Source of the DNA: Desulfatibacillum alkenivorans DSM 16219
GTDB lineage: Bacteria > Desulfobacterota > Desulfobacteria > Desulfobacterales > Desulfatibacillaceae
Reading direction: 5' to 3'
DNA: 64,000 nucleotides
Assembly (NCBI RefSeq): GCF_900142135.1
Contig: NZ_FQZU01000022.1
Location: 30,707-94,706 of the forward strand
The position numbers and the translations under genes are program-made. Below, in pieces: positions 16,946 to 25,898 of the stretch (position 1 is its first letter; each line of letters begins with the position of its first letter). The notes beneath the pieces were generated by a model that saw nothing but the letters and a program-made list of their open reading frames with translations, was not told the origin of the DNA and searched no databases.

Positions 16946-18118
16946 TCAGGCGAAAGCCTTAATTAACCGTTCCAGGGCCTGTTCCACCGTGAGTCTGGGG
17001 CAGGCGAAGTTCATGCGCAAATGGTTTTCCCCGCCCGGGCCGAAGGTGTCACCGTGATTCAGAGCCAGCCTGGCCTCTTTTTCCACTTTTCGGACGATTT
17101 CATCCATGGGCGCGTCCATGCCGGAAAAATCCAGCCAGGCAAGGTAGGTTCCTTCCAGGGGCATGCTTTTTACCGCCGGGAGCCTGCTTTCCAGGACCTT
17201 GGCGATGAGGTTTCTGTTTTCCTCCAGGTAAAGAAGCAGGGCGTCCAGCCAGCCTTCTCCGTGGTTATAGGCCGCCCTCGCAGCTATGGGCCCGAACCGG
17301 TTGGGCAAAAACATACCGCATTTGTAAAGATGGTCTTTGAACTGCTTGCGAAGTTCTTCATTGGCGATGATCACATTGCCCGTCATGGTTCCGGCCAGGT
17401 TGAAGGTCTTGGACGCGGAGGTGCAAACGATGACCTTATCCTGCAGTTCGGGCGACAGGGAGGCCAGGACGGTGTGCTTTGCGCCGGAATACACCAGGTC
17501 GTGGTGGATTTCGTCGGAAACCATGAGGATGTCCCGGGAAAGGCAGATTTCGGCCAGAGCTTCCAGTTCCTCTTTGCTCCACACCCTGCCGCCGGGATTG
17601 TGGGGGCAGCACAGGATGATCATGCGGGTTTGGCCGTCGGCCTGGCGTTTTAGGTCGTCCAGATCCATGACGTATCGGCCGTTTTCCTTGACCAGGCGAT
17701 TGTTGATAACCTGGCAGCCGTTGGCGGCGACGGCGAATGCGAACGGATAGTACACGGGGGTCTGGATGATCACCTTGTCGCCGGGCTTGCAAAAAGCCTG
17801 AATCAGCATGTTGACGGCCATGACGACCCCGTGGGTCGTAGATATCCAGGACGGCTCGATGCTCCAGCTATGGCGACGGGCCATCCAGTTCACAATGGCC
17901 TGTTTGTACTGCCCGGAGTCGGCCCAATAGCCGTGGACGCCATGCTCCATTTCCCATTTAAAGGCTTGAGCCACTGCCGGGGGAGGCCGGAACTCCATGT
18001 CCGCCACCCACATGGCTATACCGTCGCCCGGGGAGACGCCGTAATGCTCTTCCATACCGTCCCATTTTTCGCACTGGGTTCCCCGGCGGTCTATTATCCG
18101 GTCAAAATCATAGGGCAT
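16946..18118 (-). CDS. MalY/PatB-type aminotransferase, probable cystathionine beta-lyase
   Basis: A 390-residue fold-type I PLP enzyme. The opening FDRIIDRRGTQCEKWDG and WVADMEFRPPPAV are hallmark segments of the MalY/PatB subgroup, which cleaves C-S bonds of cystathionine or cysteine conjugates. The PLP lysine is K237 in SASKTFNLAG, and CPHNPGGRVW is the substrate/PLP asparagine region. An AAAGGA site precedes the ATG. Neighbours do not add detail about the substrate; a true aminotransferase activity cannot be excluded. Confidence 0.9.
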   Translation of the reverse strand: MPYDFDRIIDRRGTQCEKWDGMEEHYGVSPGDGIAMWVADMEFRPPPAVAQAFKWEMEHGVHGYWADSGQYKQAIVNWMARRHSWSIEPSWISTTHGVVMAVNMLIQAFCKPGDKVIIQTPVYYPFAFAVAANGCQVINNRLVKENGRYVMDLDDLKRQADGQTRMIILCCPHNPGGRVWSKEELEALAEICLSRDILMVSDEIHHDLVYSGAKHTVLASLSPELQDKVIVCTSASKTFNLAGTMTGNVIIANEELRKQFKDHLYKCGMFLPNRFGPIAARAAYNHGEGWLDALLLYLEENRNLIAKVLESRLPAVKSMPLEGTYLAWLDFSGMDAPMDEIVRKVEKEARLALNHGDTFGPGGENHLRMNFACPRLTVEQALERLIKAFA

Positions 18119-18197
18119 GATCGAATTCCTTTACTGCCTGCGCTGTTTAAACCATATCCTTCAGAGTAGCACGGGCCCGATTGGGAGGGCAACGGAT

Positions 18198-19367
18198 TCA
18201 TGAGCACGGTTCCCGCGGCAGCAAAATAGAGGCCGCAGCGGCTAAGAGGGCGCCGGTCATAAAGGCTGCGGCCATTCCCCAGGCGTGCCAGATCATGCCG
18301 AAAATCAGGCTGGCCGGCAATGCCGCAAGGCCTACGGCGGCGTGGTAGAAGCCAAAGGCCGCGCCGCAAAGCTCCTTGGGCGCCATGTCCGCCACCCAGG
18401 CTTTTTCACAGGGCTCGGTAAGCCCGTAATATACTCCATAGAGCAGGAACAAAGCCACAATCCATCCCGGGCTGCTTGCAAAGGCGAAGCAAAAATAAAC
18501 CGCCGCATAAAAAATCCAGCCGGCCAGGATCATGCGCCGTCTGCCCAAACGGTCGGAAAAGCGGCCGCCCCAATAGGTTGCAATGGATTTGATCACGTGA
18601 TGCAGAGACCACAACCCTGCTATCCACGGGCCGGAAACGCCGGCCGCGGAAAGTTTAAGCAGAATGAACGCATCCGTGGAGTTTCCTAATGTGAAAATAA
18701 CAACCGATGTAAGCAGCCGCCTGTAATCAGGCCCCAGCCTTTTCCAATCATGCTTGGAAAAAGGAGGAGCGCAGGCGTCCTCTTCGGGCTCTTCACCCTT
18801 CGGGTCCTTTACGCCAAAAGCAATGAGCGCAATGACCACCATGGCCGGGATGGCCGCCAGCAGAAAAACATGGCGCAATCCAAGCCCCAGGACCGAAAGT
18901 AAAAAGGCCGCCGCCAAGGGCCCCGCAACAGCCCCGGAGTGATCCATGGCCCGGTGAAAGCCGTACGCGCGTCCCCGCATTTCCGGTTTGACGCTCATGC
19001 TGATGAGAGCGTCCCGAGGAGAGGTTCGCAGACCTTTGCCCACCCTGTCGAAAAATCGGGCGGCCAGAACCAGGGGCCAGGCCCAGGCAAGGCCGATAAG
19101 AGGCCTTACCAAGCCGGACAATCCATATCCGCTTAGAATCAGGGGTTTCCTTTTATTCCAGCGGTCTGCGGCTATTCCCGAGACCGCCTTCAAAATGGAC
19201 GAAGCCGACTCGGCCACTCCCTCCACCACGCCCAAAGCCACGGCGCCCGCCCCCAAGGTCGAGGACAAGAAAAGGGGCAGCAGCGGGTAAATCATCTCGC
19301 TGGACAGGTCGTTGAAAAAGCTGACCAAGCCCAGGACGAAAACGGTTTTTGGCAGTTTACTCCTCAT
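18198..19367 (-). CDS. MFS transporter
   Basis: An inner-membrane carrier of 389 residues with about twelve hydrophobic segments. The first loop after helix 2 and the RFFDRVGKGLRTSPRDALI motif after helix 4 match a group of MFS proteins annotated only as general transporters. The upstream lyase gene lies in the same direction (79 bases apart), but the order makes MFS the first gene. Substrate is unknown. Confidence 0.88.
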   Translation of the reverse strand: MRSKLPKTVFVLGLVSFFNDLSSEMIYPLLPLFLSSTLGAGAVALGVVEGVAESASSILKAVSGIAADRWNKRKPLILSGYGLSGLVRPLIGLAWAWPLVLAARFFDRVGKGLRTSPRDALISMSVKPEMRGRAYGFHRAMDHSGAVAGPLAAAFLLSVLGLGLRHVFLLAAIPAMVVIALIAFGVKDPKGEEPEEDACAPPFSKHDWKRLGPDYRRLLTSVVIFTLGNSTDAFILLKLSAAGVSGPWIAGLWSLHHVIKSIATYWGGRFSDRLGRRRMILAGWIFYAAVYFCFAFASSPGWIVALFLLYGVYYGLTEPCEKAWVADMAPKELCGAAFGFYHAAVGLAALPASLIFGMIWHAWGMAAAFMTGALLAAAASILLPREPCS

Positions 19368-19615
19368 GGCGGGCGTCCTGTTTAAGATTAGGGTTTTGCA
19401 TGGGGCGTTCCATGCGTTTTGGCATAAATAAAATTAGAGGCCTGTCTTGTCAATTGTGCTGTTGCTGTAATTGCCTCGTTACGAGGGAGCCGGTCTAACG
19501 GTTTTAATGGCTTGGCAAAATCCCCCGCATCGTGTAAAAAATGCGTGGGCATGGTTGGTCTTGCCCAAAACTGAATCGAGACATTTTGAGCAGTGCGCAG
19601 TTTGCAGGAGGATCA

Positions 19616-19990
19616 ATGACGGAAGAACCGCAAGTGACGGTGGACACCCTTGCATCGTATTTCAAAGCCAAACACAAGGTCGGCTATTATTCTCTGATTT
19701 TGGATGAATGCCGCAATCGCATCAGAACCCACCCCGAAGAATCTTTGGGCGTTTTGGCCAGGAATTACAAGGAATTGGACCTGGACCACGATTTGTGCTT
19801 TGAGTTTATCGGGGACGCCATTTTGTATTTGGTGCACAAGCCCGAAAAACTGGAAACGGTCGAGTCTGACGGAGCTATTGAGCAAATGAAGTCGGATATC
19901 GGCATGACGCCCAAGTATTATGAAAAAATGAAGCAAAGAGCCGAGGCCTTCTGGATGAAGGAAATGCCCGAGGACAGCAGCGACTGCTGA
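19616..19990 (+). CDS. Small hypothetical protein (124 aa)
   Basis: An acidic, helical, soluble protein with no family that I recognise. The ATG was chosen because GCAGGAGG precedes it. Codon use looks genuine. It converges on mutY, with 8 bases between the stops and no terminator between them. Confidence 0.7.
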   Translation: MTEEPQVTVDTLASYFKAKHKVGYYSLILDECRNRIRTHPEESLGVLARNYKELDLDHDLCFEFIGDAILYLVHKPEKLETVESDGAIEQMKSDIGMTPKYYEKMKQRAEAFWMKEMPEDSSDC

Positions 19991-19998
19991 CGGCTAAA

Positions 19999-21108
19999 TC
20001 AAACCGGAACCCCGTCTTTCATGAGCATTTGAATGAGCCTGCGGTCGGCCGAAGGAAAGGCCAGGCCGTCCAGTTCTTTAGGCAGGACCCACCGGATCTC
20101 CTCCGCGGCGTGGAGGGCCGGAGTTTGAGCCGGCTCTTTCATGGAGCACCAAAACACGTGCAGCCGCACCCTAAAACGGGTGTATGCATGCTGGATGACC
20201 GTAATTTTTTCCCCGCACTGGATATCGATCTCCAACTCTTCGGCGAACTCCCGCACCAGGGCTTGCTCCGGGCTTTCTCCGGAATTCAGCTTGCCGCCGG
20301 GGAATTCCCATAAGCCCGCCATCAGCCCTTTGGGCAGCCTTTTTTGAATCAGAATTTTTCCGTCCCTAACGCACACCCCGGCCGAAACCTCCAGAGCCTG
20401 GGTCTTCTTTTTGGGGGGCAGCACAGGCCGGGAGTCCACGGTTTGCTCTTTTAGCGCCAGGCAATGAAGGGAAACCGGGCAGCCCGCACAGTCCGGATTT
20501 TTTGGGGTGCAAACCAGAGCGCCGAGCTCCATGAGGGCCTGATTGAACAAACCGGCCTTGCCGCTTGGGATGAGAGACTCGGCGGCGCCGCGGATTTCCC
20601 TGGCCGCGGCGGTTTGCTCCACGGGCTTTTCCATGTCCAGAATCCGGGCGAAGACCCGCTTGACGTTGGCGTCCACCAGGGGGACGTCCTGGTTATAAGC
20701 GATGCTGCATACGGCCCCGGCCGTGTACGCCCCAATGCCGGGGAGCTCCAGCAGGCCCTTGTAAGTCCGGGGCATGCGGCCGTCCAGTTTGTCCATGATT
20801 TCTTTGGCGGCTTTGTGCATGTTCCTGGCCCTGGAATAATATCCCAGGCCCTCCCACATTTTGAGGACGTCGTCCAAAGGGGCCCCGGCCAGAGAGGATA
20901 TATTCGGGAAAGCAGCCAACCAGCGCAAAAAATACGGAATAACAGTCTTTACCTGAGTCTGCTGCAACATGATTTCAGACGCCCAGATTGCGTAGGGATC
21001 GGAGGTTCTGCGCCAGGGCAGATCCCGGGCGGCTTCCTCGTACCACCGGAGCAAAGAGCGGGAAAAGTCCTTGGAAGGGAGTTTTTGGGGGGCGTTTTTT
21101 TCGGGCAT
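19999..21108 (-). CDS. mutY: A/G-specific adenine DNA glycosylase MutY
   Basis: Removes adenine mispaired with 8-oxoguanine. It is 369 residues long. Catalytic E45 (ASEIMLQQTQ) and D146 (VDANVKR) flank the HhH motif LPGIGAYTAG; the [4Fe-4S] ligands are C200, C207, C210 and C216. The C-terminal NUDIX-like domain that reads 8-oxoG carries an apparently complete Nudix signature at 271-293 (GGKLNSGE ... REFAEELEI), whereas in many MutY proteins it is degenerate. An AGGGAGA site precedes the ATG. The small hypothetical secreted protein gene follows upstream in the same orientation. Confidence 0.97.
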   Translation of the reverse strand: MPEKNAPQKLPSKDFSRSLLRWYEEAARDLPWRRTSDPYAIWASEIMLQQTQVKTVIPYFLRWLAAFPNISSLAGAPLDDVLKMWEGLGYYSRARNMHKAAKEIMDKLDGRMPRTYKGLLELPGIGAYTAGAVCSIAYNQDVPLVDANVKRVFARILDMEKPVEQTAAAREIRGAAESLIPSGKAGLFNQALMELGALVCTPKNPDCAGCPVSLHCLALKEQTVDSRPVLPPKKKTQALEVSAGVCVRDGKILIQKRLPKGLMAGLWEFPGGKLNSGESPEQALVREFAEELEIDIQCGEKITVIQHAYTRFRVRLHVFWCSMKEPAQTPALHAAEEIRWVLPKELDGLAFPSADRRLIQMLMKDGVPV

Positions 21109-21154
21109 TATCTTCTCCCTTGCACAGCTTGCTTTTTAACCGGGACGGATTCGC

Positions 21155-21562
21155 CTACGGCCCTATGTAGTCGCTTAACGGGCCGGCGATATCCGCCAGA
21201 TAGACCAACTTTCCGTCTTCCCTTTCCACAAATGCGATATTGGGAAAGTTGCTTTTAAGCAAAATGTACAAGGGAGAACAGGTAAGCAGCGCAGAGTCCG
21301 GGCTGTCCTGATGTTCACAGGCTTGGGCCGCGCTCAGGAACAAAAATACCAGGCGCTCCCGGTCCTCGGGGCTCAACCTGGCGGCCGAGTCCGGGACCAC
21401 ATAGGAGGAAAGGTAATCCACGGGATGCAGGGCGGCGTCATCAACAAGCTCGTCCGAAACATGGAAGGCCGGGGCGGAAGGGCTTTCCTGGGCGACAGCA
21501 GGGGCGCCTCCCAAACAGATCAGGGCGGATAGCAGTGCAAGCAGGGTCTTGTATCGAATCAT
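21155..21562 (-). CDS. Small secreted hypothetical protein (135 aa)
   Basis: No family recognised. The start MIRYKTLLALLSALICLGG begins a clear signal peptide with cleavage near AVAQ (residue 25); an upstream in-frame ATG would bury that signal, so it was not used. The mature part has two cysteines that could pair (QACEHQ and LLTCSP). It lies between the TetR gene and mutY in the same direction. Confidence 0.65.
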   Translation of the reverse strand: MIRYKTLLALLSALICLGGAPAVAQESPSAPAFHVSDELVDDAALHPVDYLSSYVVPDSAARLSPEDRERLVFLFLSAAQACEHQDSPDSALLTCSPLYILLKSNFPNIAFVEREDGKLVYLADIAGPLSDYIGP

Positions 21563-21630
21563 GGTTCCGTAAATCTTTTTTCCAAGCCCGGATGGCCGGG
21601 CCGGGGGCTTTATCAAAGCAGGCCAACACG

Positions 21631-22257
21631 TCACTTGCCTTTCGGCTGGTATGGCTTCACAAAAATTCCGGGTGCGAAAACCGCCGTGATCTCCTCGGTG
21701 GTTTTGTTGATGTCCAGGGGCTTGGCCTTACCCGCGTCGCGGCTGTAAAAGTGATAGGCCGTGCTTAACAGGGCGCCTGTCAACAAATTGGCTGTCAGCT
21801 CCACGTTAAGGTCCCGGCGCACATGCCCGTTGTCTATACCCAACTTCAGGTCTCCAATCAACAGGCGGATGATTCTTTCTTCAAATCGCTTGATCACGGA
21901 GGCCATTTCGCCGGGCAGCCCCAGGCCCACGCGCAGGGCGATGTTGCACAAATCCTTGTCCTGGGAGAAAAAAAACAGAGTCCGCTTAATGCGATGCCGA
22001 AAATAATTCACGGGGTTGACCACATCCAGGTCCAGATCGGCCGCGGCCAGGGAGATGCTCTCCTCCCACAGGGAATAGTACTCCTCCGCCAAGGTGACGA
22101 ACACGTCCTCCTTGTTGGCGAAATACTGGTAGATCGTGCCCCGGGCTATTCCCGCGTCCTTGATGATGTCCGATATTTGGGTCTGATAATAGCCGTTGCG
22201 GGAAAACAGTTTCTTCGCCGAAGCCAGGATGAGTTTTTTGCGTTCTTCGGGTTTCAT
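21631..22257 (-). CDS. TetR-family transcriptional regulator
   Basis: A 208-residue repressor. The helix-turn-helix at residues 28-47 reads ISDIIKDAGIARGTIYQYFA, textbook TetR; the remaining two thirds form the helical ligand-binding and dimer domain. The start MKPEERKKLIL was chosen because family members begin the HTH about 10-15 residues after it; longer starts up to 22377 are possible. Two near-identical palindromes, at 22364-22389 beside this gene and at 23252-23277 before the SCP2 / acyl-CoA ligase / thiolase genes, are the likely operators. The ligand is probably an acyl-CoA or similar lipid, inferred only from the target genes. Confidence 0.92.
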   Translation of the reverse strand: MKPEERKKLILASAKKLFSRNGYYQTQISDIIKDAGIARGTIYQYFANKEDVFVTLAEEYYSLWEESISLAAADLDLDVVNPVNYFRHRIKRTLFFFSQDKDLCNIALRVGLGLPGEMASVIKRFEERIIRLLIGDLKLGIDNGHVRRDLNVELTANLLTGALLSTAYHFYSRDAGKAKPLDINKTTEEITAVFAPGIFVKPYQPKGK

Positions 22258-22332
22258 AGTCTTTTGGAGGCCAACCTTTCCATATTTTTTACCAAGCCGA
22301 GAAAAAGCGCTTGTTTTGCAGGATATTTTCCA

Positions 22333-22361
22333 TTGACTTTTACGGGCGAGGCCCATATAAA
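22333..22361 (+). promoter_or_regulatory. Sigma-70 promoter of the chalcone-isomerase-like gene
   Basis: TTGACT (22333-22338), 17 bases, TATAAA (22356-22361). The predicted start point, near 22368, falls inside the adjacent palindrome at 22364-22389, so a bound repressor would block it. Confidence 0.7.
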
Positions 22362-22363
22362 GA

Positions 22364-22389
22364 TTTTTGACTGACACCTCAGTCTATTC
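22364..22389. promoter_or_regulatory. TetR operator 1
   Basis: Imperfect palindrome: core arms GACTGA (22369-22374) and TCAGTC (22379-22384). Eighteen of 19 bases in its core agree with operator 2. It sits in the region between the divergent tetR and chalcone-isomerase-like genes, so it can control both. Confidence 0.75.
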
Positions 22390-22475
22390 TCAGATGGTGG
22401 CATATTCCCACACCTGTGTCAACAAACCCGTCAATTTTTTCGAGAGTATTTTTCAAGCCTTGAGGGGGGTATCTC

Positions 22476-23066
22476 ATGAAAAAAGTTCGACAATTGTCCA
22501 GTTTTATTTTCATCCTGTGCCTGCTTTGCGCTTTGACCGCGCCTGCTTTTGCGAAGGACTTTCATGGCTGGCCCCTGCCTGATAAAATGCCGGCGGACGA
22601 AAGTACGGACCTGGTTTTAAACGGGGCCGGATTCCGGACCAAGTTTTTGCTGAAAATTTACGTGGGTGCCTTGTACCTCACGCACAAGGAAACGGACGCA
22701 AACAAAATCATCAACGCCGACGAGTACATGGGCGTCAGGATGCACTTCACGTTCCGGAAGGTCGGGCACGACACTTTGGTGGAGATCCTGAATACAGGCT
22801 TCGACAAAGCCACGAACGGCGACACTTCCGGCATTCAGAGCCAGATTGACCATCTTTTCGCCCTGCTGCCCCAGGAGTTCTGCAAGAACGACATCGTGGA
22901 CCTCTTATATGTTCCTGGCAGGGGCATAGTCACCCACATCAACGGCAAATACGCAGGCGAGTGCCCGGGCCTGGATTTCAAACAGGCGGTTTTCGCCATT
23001 TGGCTTGGCGACGAGCCCGTGACGGAGAAGCTGAAGGCCGAGATGCTGGGCATAGAGACTTCCTAA
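22476..23066 (+). CDS. Chalcone-isomerase-like secreted protein
   Basis: Residues 1-26 form a signal peptide ending AFA. The mature sequence LVLNGAGFRTKFLLKIYVGALYL is the signature opening of the bacterial chalcone-isomerase-like (CHI-like) domain; plant relatives bind fatty acids, and the bacterial proteins are periplasmic with no established reaction. It is 196 residues long. A GAGGGGGG site precedes the ATG. It is transcribed divergently from tetR across operator 1, which suggests it belongs to the same lipid-related regulon. Confidence 0.85.
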   Translation: MKKVRQLSSFIFILCLLCALTAPAFAKDFHGWPLPDKMPADESTDLVLNGAGFRTKFLLKIYVGALYLTHKETDANKIINADEYMGVRMHFTFRKVGHDTLVEILNTGFDKATNGDTSGIQSQIDHLFALLPQEFCKNDIVDLLYVPGRGIVTHINGKYAGECPGLDFKQAVFAIWLGDEPVTEKLKAEMLGIETS

Positions 23067-23143
23067 AAAAGTGTACATGCGGGGAATCCGCGGCTGGAGC
23101 GGGTTCCTGGGCGACGGTCCTTTAACGCAGGAAGGGGGGGGAT

Positions 23144-23182
23144 TGGCCGGCCTTGGTCAACGCCGGGGCCGGCCCGATCTTT
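23144..23182 (+). terminator. Possible terminator of the chalcone-isomerase-like gene
   Basis: Two GGCCGGCC arms separated by about 14 bases, followed by CGATCTTTT. The stem is strong but the T-run is short. Confidence 0.4.
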
Positions 23183-23228
23183 TGGAAGCGACGGCCGGGA
23201 TAAAATGTACGGGTGTACAAAAAAATCA

Positions 23229-23258
23229 TTGACACGGATTTCCGGGTCCGTGTATAGA
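23229..23258 (+). promoter_or_regulatory. Sigma-70 promoter of the SCP2 / acyl-CoA ligase / thiolase genes
   Basis: TTGACA (23229-23234), 18 bases, TATAGA (23253-23258). The -10 box is inside operator 2, so repression by promoter occlusion is expected. Confidence 0.75.
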
Positions 23259-23277
23259 CTGACACGTCAGTCTATAC
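23252..23277. promoter_or_regulatory. TetR operator 2, perfect 26-bp palindrome
   Basis: Arms GTATAGACTGAC (23252-23263) and GTCAGTCTATAC (23266-23277) are perfectly complementary across a 2-base centre. It overlaps the -10 box and start point of the downstream operon. Confidence 0.88.
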
Positions 23278-23301
23278 TAACCCAAACAAGGAGGATCCGA
23301 C

Positions 23302-23862
23302 ATGAACATCCCTAACAACATTTCCATCAAAGAGCTTTTGACCGAGTATTCTCCCAAAATGGCCCAGGAAATGCTGGCCGATTCCGGCAAGGCTGCGGAG
23401 CTTGACGGCACCCTGTTCAAGCTGGTGGTCGACGTTGACGGCGACAAGTACAGTTATCAGGTCACGAACGGCAAGGAGTTTGATGTTCAAGAGGCGGACT
23501 TGGATTCCGCCCAGGCGCGGGTCATGATTTCCAAGGAGGATTTGGAAAAAATGATCGCCACCAACAATCTGGACATGCTTTTAGGCATCCAGAACGATCT
23601 TTCCCGGGCCAAGTACGAAGCCCTGAGCCGTGTGAAGGGATGCATGGTGGCTGAGTTGGAGAACGACGACGGCTCCAAGTTCACCATCCGGGCCGTGTTG
23701 AATGAAACGGAAGCCCCCACGGCGACCTTTAAGATGAAAACCACAGATTCCGCCGCTTTGGTGCGCAAGGAGACTTCCCCGGTGACCTTGTTCATGGGCG
23801 GCCAGATGAAGATTGAAGGCGACATGGCCTTTGCCATGTCCACCCAACCGTTGTTTACATAA
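23302..23862 (+). CDS. SCP2 sterol-binding-domain protein
   Basis: A 186-residue soluble protein. The N-terminal 130 residues read as an SCP2 domain: FKLVVDVDGDKYSYQVTNG, then the LDSAQARVMISKEDLEKMIA segment typical of bacterial SCP2, and a final GGQMKIEGDMAFAMS that matches the conserved SCP2 end (GxxKIxGDxxxA). SCP2 proteins carry acyl-CoAs or fatty acids. An AAGGAGG site precedes the ATG. It is the first gene after the repressible promoter and is followed by an acyl-CoA ligase and a thiolase, consistent with delivering lipid substrate to them. Confidence 0.87.
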   Translation: MNIPNNISIKELLTEYSPKMAQEMLADSGKAAELDGTLFKLVVDVDGDKYSYQVTNGKEFDVQEADLDSAQARVMISKEDLEKMIATNNLDMLLGIQNDLSRAKYEALSRVKGCMVAELENDDGSKFTIRAVLNETEAPTATFKMKTTDSAALVRKETSPVTLFMGGQMKIEGDMAFAMSTQPLFT

Positions 23863-23951
23863 GGAAGGGCGCGGGCCGGGGCGGAGCATGATCCGCCCCG
23901 CCGCACTCCGGGGGGCCCTTCCCAAAGCCGCAAAGGAGGATGTCCGGTCAC

Positions 23952-25790
23952 ATGTCACAGTTACCCTGGTTAAATGAATACAAGGTTTTTGGAATCCCCG
24001 AAACATGCGGGCCGTATCCGGAGGAGCCGGTATACGACATTTTGGAGAGGGCCGCCAAACGGTTTAAGAAGACCGGTCTGATTCAGTTGGACCACAAGAT
24101 GAACTATCCTCAGGTGAAAGACCATGTGGATCGCCTTGCCACGGCCCTGGCTGGTTTGGGCCTGAAAAAAGGCGACCGCGTTGCTACGGTTCTTCCCACC
24201 TCCATTCAATTCGTCTTGGCGGACTACGCCATATCCCGGGCCGGCCTGGTGCATATTCCCAGTTCCTCCCTGGAGCCGCCCCACACCTTGGAGCACAAGT
24301 TCTCCATGGGGTCCCCCCGGGCCATCATCTGCGACAGCACGGTGGACTCGGCCGTGGAGGCTGCGCATAAAACCGGTGTGGAGTTCATCATCAAGACCAA
24401 GCTGGAGGATTATTCGGACAACCCGCCGGTCCACGAGAAGGCGGAAGGCTTTTTGTGGATGACGGACCTGATCAAGGACAACGATCCCGAGCCGCCCGAA
24501 TTGACCTTTGACGTGACCAAGGACCTGGAGACCCTGCTGTTCACGGGCGGCACCACGGGCCTGCCCAAGGGGTGCATGCTGACCCACCGGAACATTTACG
24601 CCAACGCCATGCAGAGCATGGCCGCGCTGGGCAAGGCGGCCTGGCTGCTGGAAGGCGCCATCACTGTGTTGCTGGGGCTGCCTTTGTTTCATTCCTACGG
24701 GCATATTGTCATGCACACCATGACGCTCCAGGGCGCGAACCAGATATTGATCCCCGACGCCAGGGACACGGAGTCCATGATCCGAATGATGGAGAAATAC
24801 AACCCCATCATTCAGGTGGGCGTTCCCACGCAGTTCCTGAACATGTCCGGCGATGCATTAAAAGGCCGGGGCATTTTGGGGATGTCGGGCTCGGCGCCTT
24901 TGCCTCCCAGCACCCAGAAATCCTTTGAGGAAAAATCCAGCGGCGGAATCATGGAAGGCTACGGGCTGAGCGAAATGAGCCCGGTCACGCACCTTAACAC
25001 CTCCTTTTTACTCCGGGTGTTGGGCGGCCGCGTTCCCGTGCGCATGAACAACGCCTTTTTAGGAATCCCCGGAGTGACCCCCGCGGCGAACTGGTTTTTA
25101 AGGCTGTTGGGTCCGGCCGCTTTGGGCCGGATTGCGGGCAGAGGCCTGGCTTTGATCGTTCGGTCGACGTCCAAAAAGAGCCAGGAAGGCAAAACCAAGG
25201 AAAAAAGAGGCACGGCGGGCATTCCGGCTCCGGACACGATCGTGAAATTCCTGGACGTAAACACCGGCCAAGAACTATCCATGGACGACATGCTGGAGGG
25301 AAAAAGGGGGGAAATGTGCCTGAAAGGCCCCCAAAGGATGCTTGGTTACTGGCCTGATCCGGGCGCGGGCATGGATGATGAGGGATTTATCCGGACCAGC
25401 GACGTGGTAGAGGTTGACGAAAACGGATATTTCTATATTGTAGACCGTACCAAGGACATGATAATTGTCAGTGGGTACAAGGTCTATTCCAGGGAAGTGG
25501 ATGATCTGTTATACTCCCACCCTGATATTGCAATGGCAGCCACCATAGGAGTCCCGGACCCTGAGCGGGAAGGCAGCGAGCGTGTGGCGGTCTATGTGCA
25601 GCCCAAGCCCGGCAGGGAAAACGAACTCACGGAAGACGGCGTGAGGGAGTTTTTGCGGGAGCGGGTGGCCAAGTATGCAGTTCCCAAGTTTGTCCGCATC
25701 GTGGATGAAATGCCTCTCACGGAAGTCCAGAAGATGAATAAAAAGGCATTGCGTGAGCAGGCTATCAATGAATTTGCCCAAAGCCAATAG
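23952..25790 (+). CDS. Long-chain acyl-CoA ligase (AMP-binding enzyme)
   Basis: Activates a carboxylic acid with ATP and CoA. It is 612 residues long. The AMP-binding P-loop TGGTTGLPKG is near residue 198, YGLSEMSPVTH near 336, and the C-terminal DRTKDMIIVSGYKVYSREVD with the catalytic Lys region EVQKMNKKALR near the end. The start is uncertain: AAAGGAGG abuts an ATG at 23940 (spacing too short) and lies 12 bases before the ATG at 23952. An insertion of about 60 residues (MNNAFLGIPGVTP ... KEKRG, near 360-420) carries a hydrophobic stretch that may help membrane contact. Cotranscribed with SCP2 and thiolase. Confidence 0.93.
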   Translation: MSQLPWLNEYKVFGIPETCGPYPEEPVYDILERAAKRFKKTGLIQLDHKMNYPQVKDHVDRLATALAGLGLKKGDRVATVLPTSIQFVLADYAISRAGLVHIPSSSLEPPHTLEHKFSMGSPRAIICDSTVDSAVEAAHKTGVEFIIKTKLEDYSDNPPVHEKAEGFLWMTDLIKDNDPEPPELTFDVTKDLETLLFTGGTTGLPKGCMLTHRNIYANAMQSMAALGKAAWLLEGAITVLLGLPLFHSYGHIVMHTMTLQGANQILIPDARDTESMIRMMEKYNPIIQVGVPTQFLNMSGDALKGRGILGMSGSAPLPPSTQKSFEEKSSGGIMEGYGLSEMSPVTHLNTSFLLRVLGGRVPVRMNNAFLGIPGVTPAANWFLRLLGPAALGRIAGRGLALIVRSTSKKSQEGKTKEKRGTAGIPAPDTIVKFLDVNTGQELSMDDMLEGKRGEMCLKGPQRMLGYWPDPGAGMDDEGFIRTSDVVEVDENGYFYIVDRTKDMIIVSGYKVYSREVDDLLYSHPDIAMAATIGVPDPEREGSERVAVYVQPKPGRENELTEDGVREFLRERVAKYAVPKFVRIVDEMPLTEVQKMNKKALREQAINEFAQSQ

Positions 25791-25898
25791 GGTGATGTTC
25801 GCTAGGGCATAATACCCGGACGCCGGTTTGGGGGGAAACCTGGTTTTCGGGAACGGGTATATGGCACATCCAATCAAACAACATCAAGGAGGAGCAGC

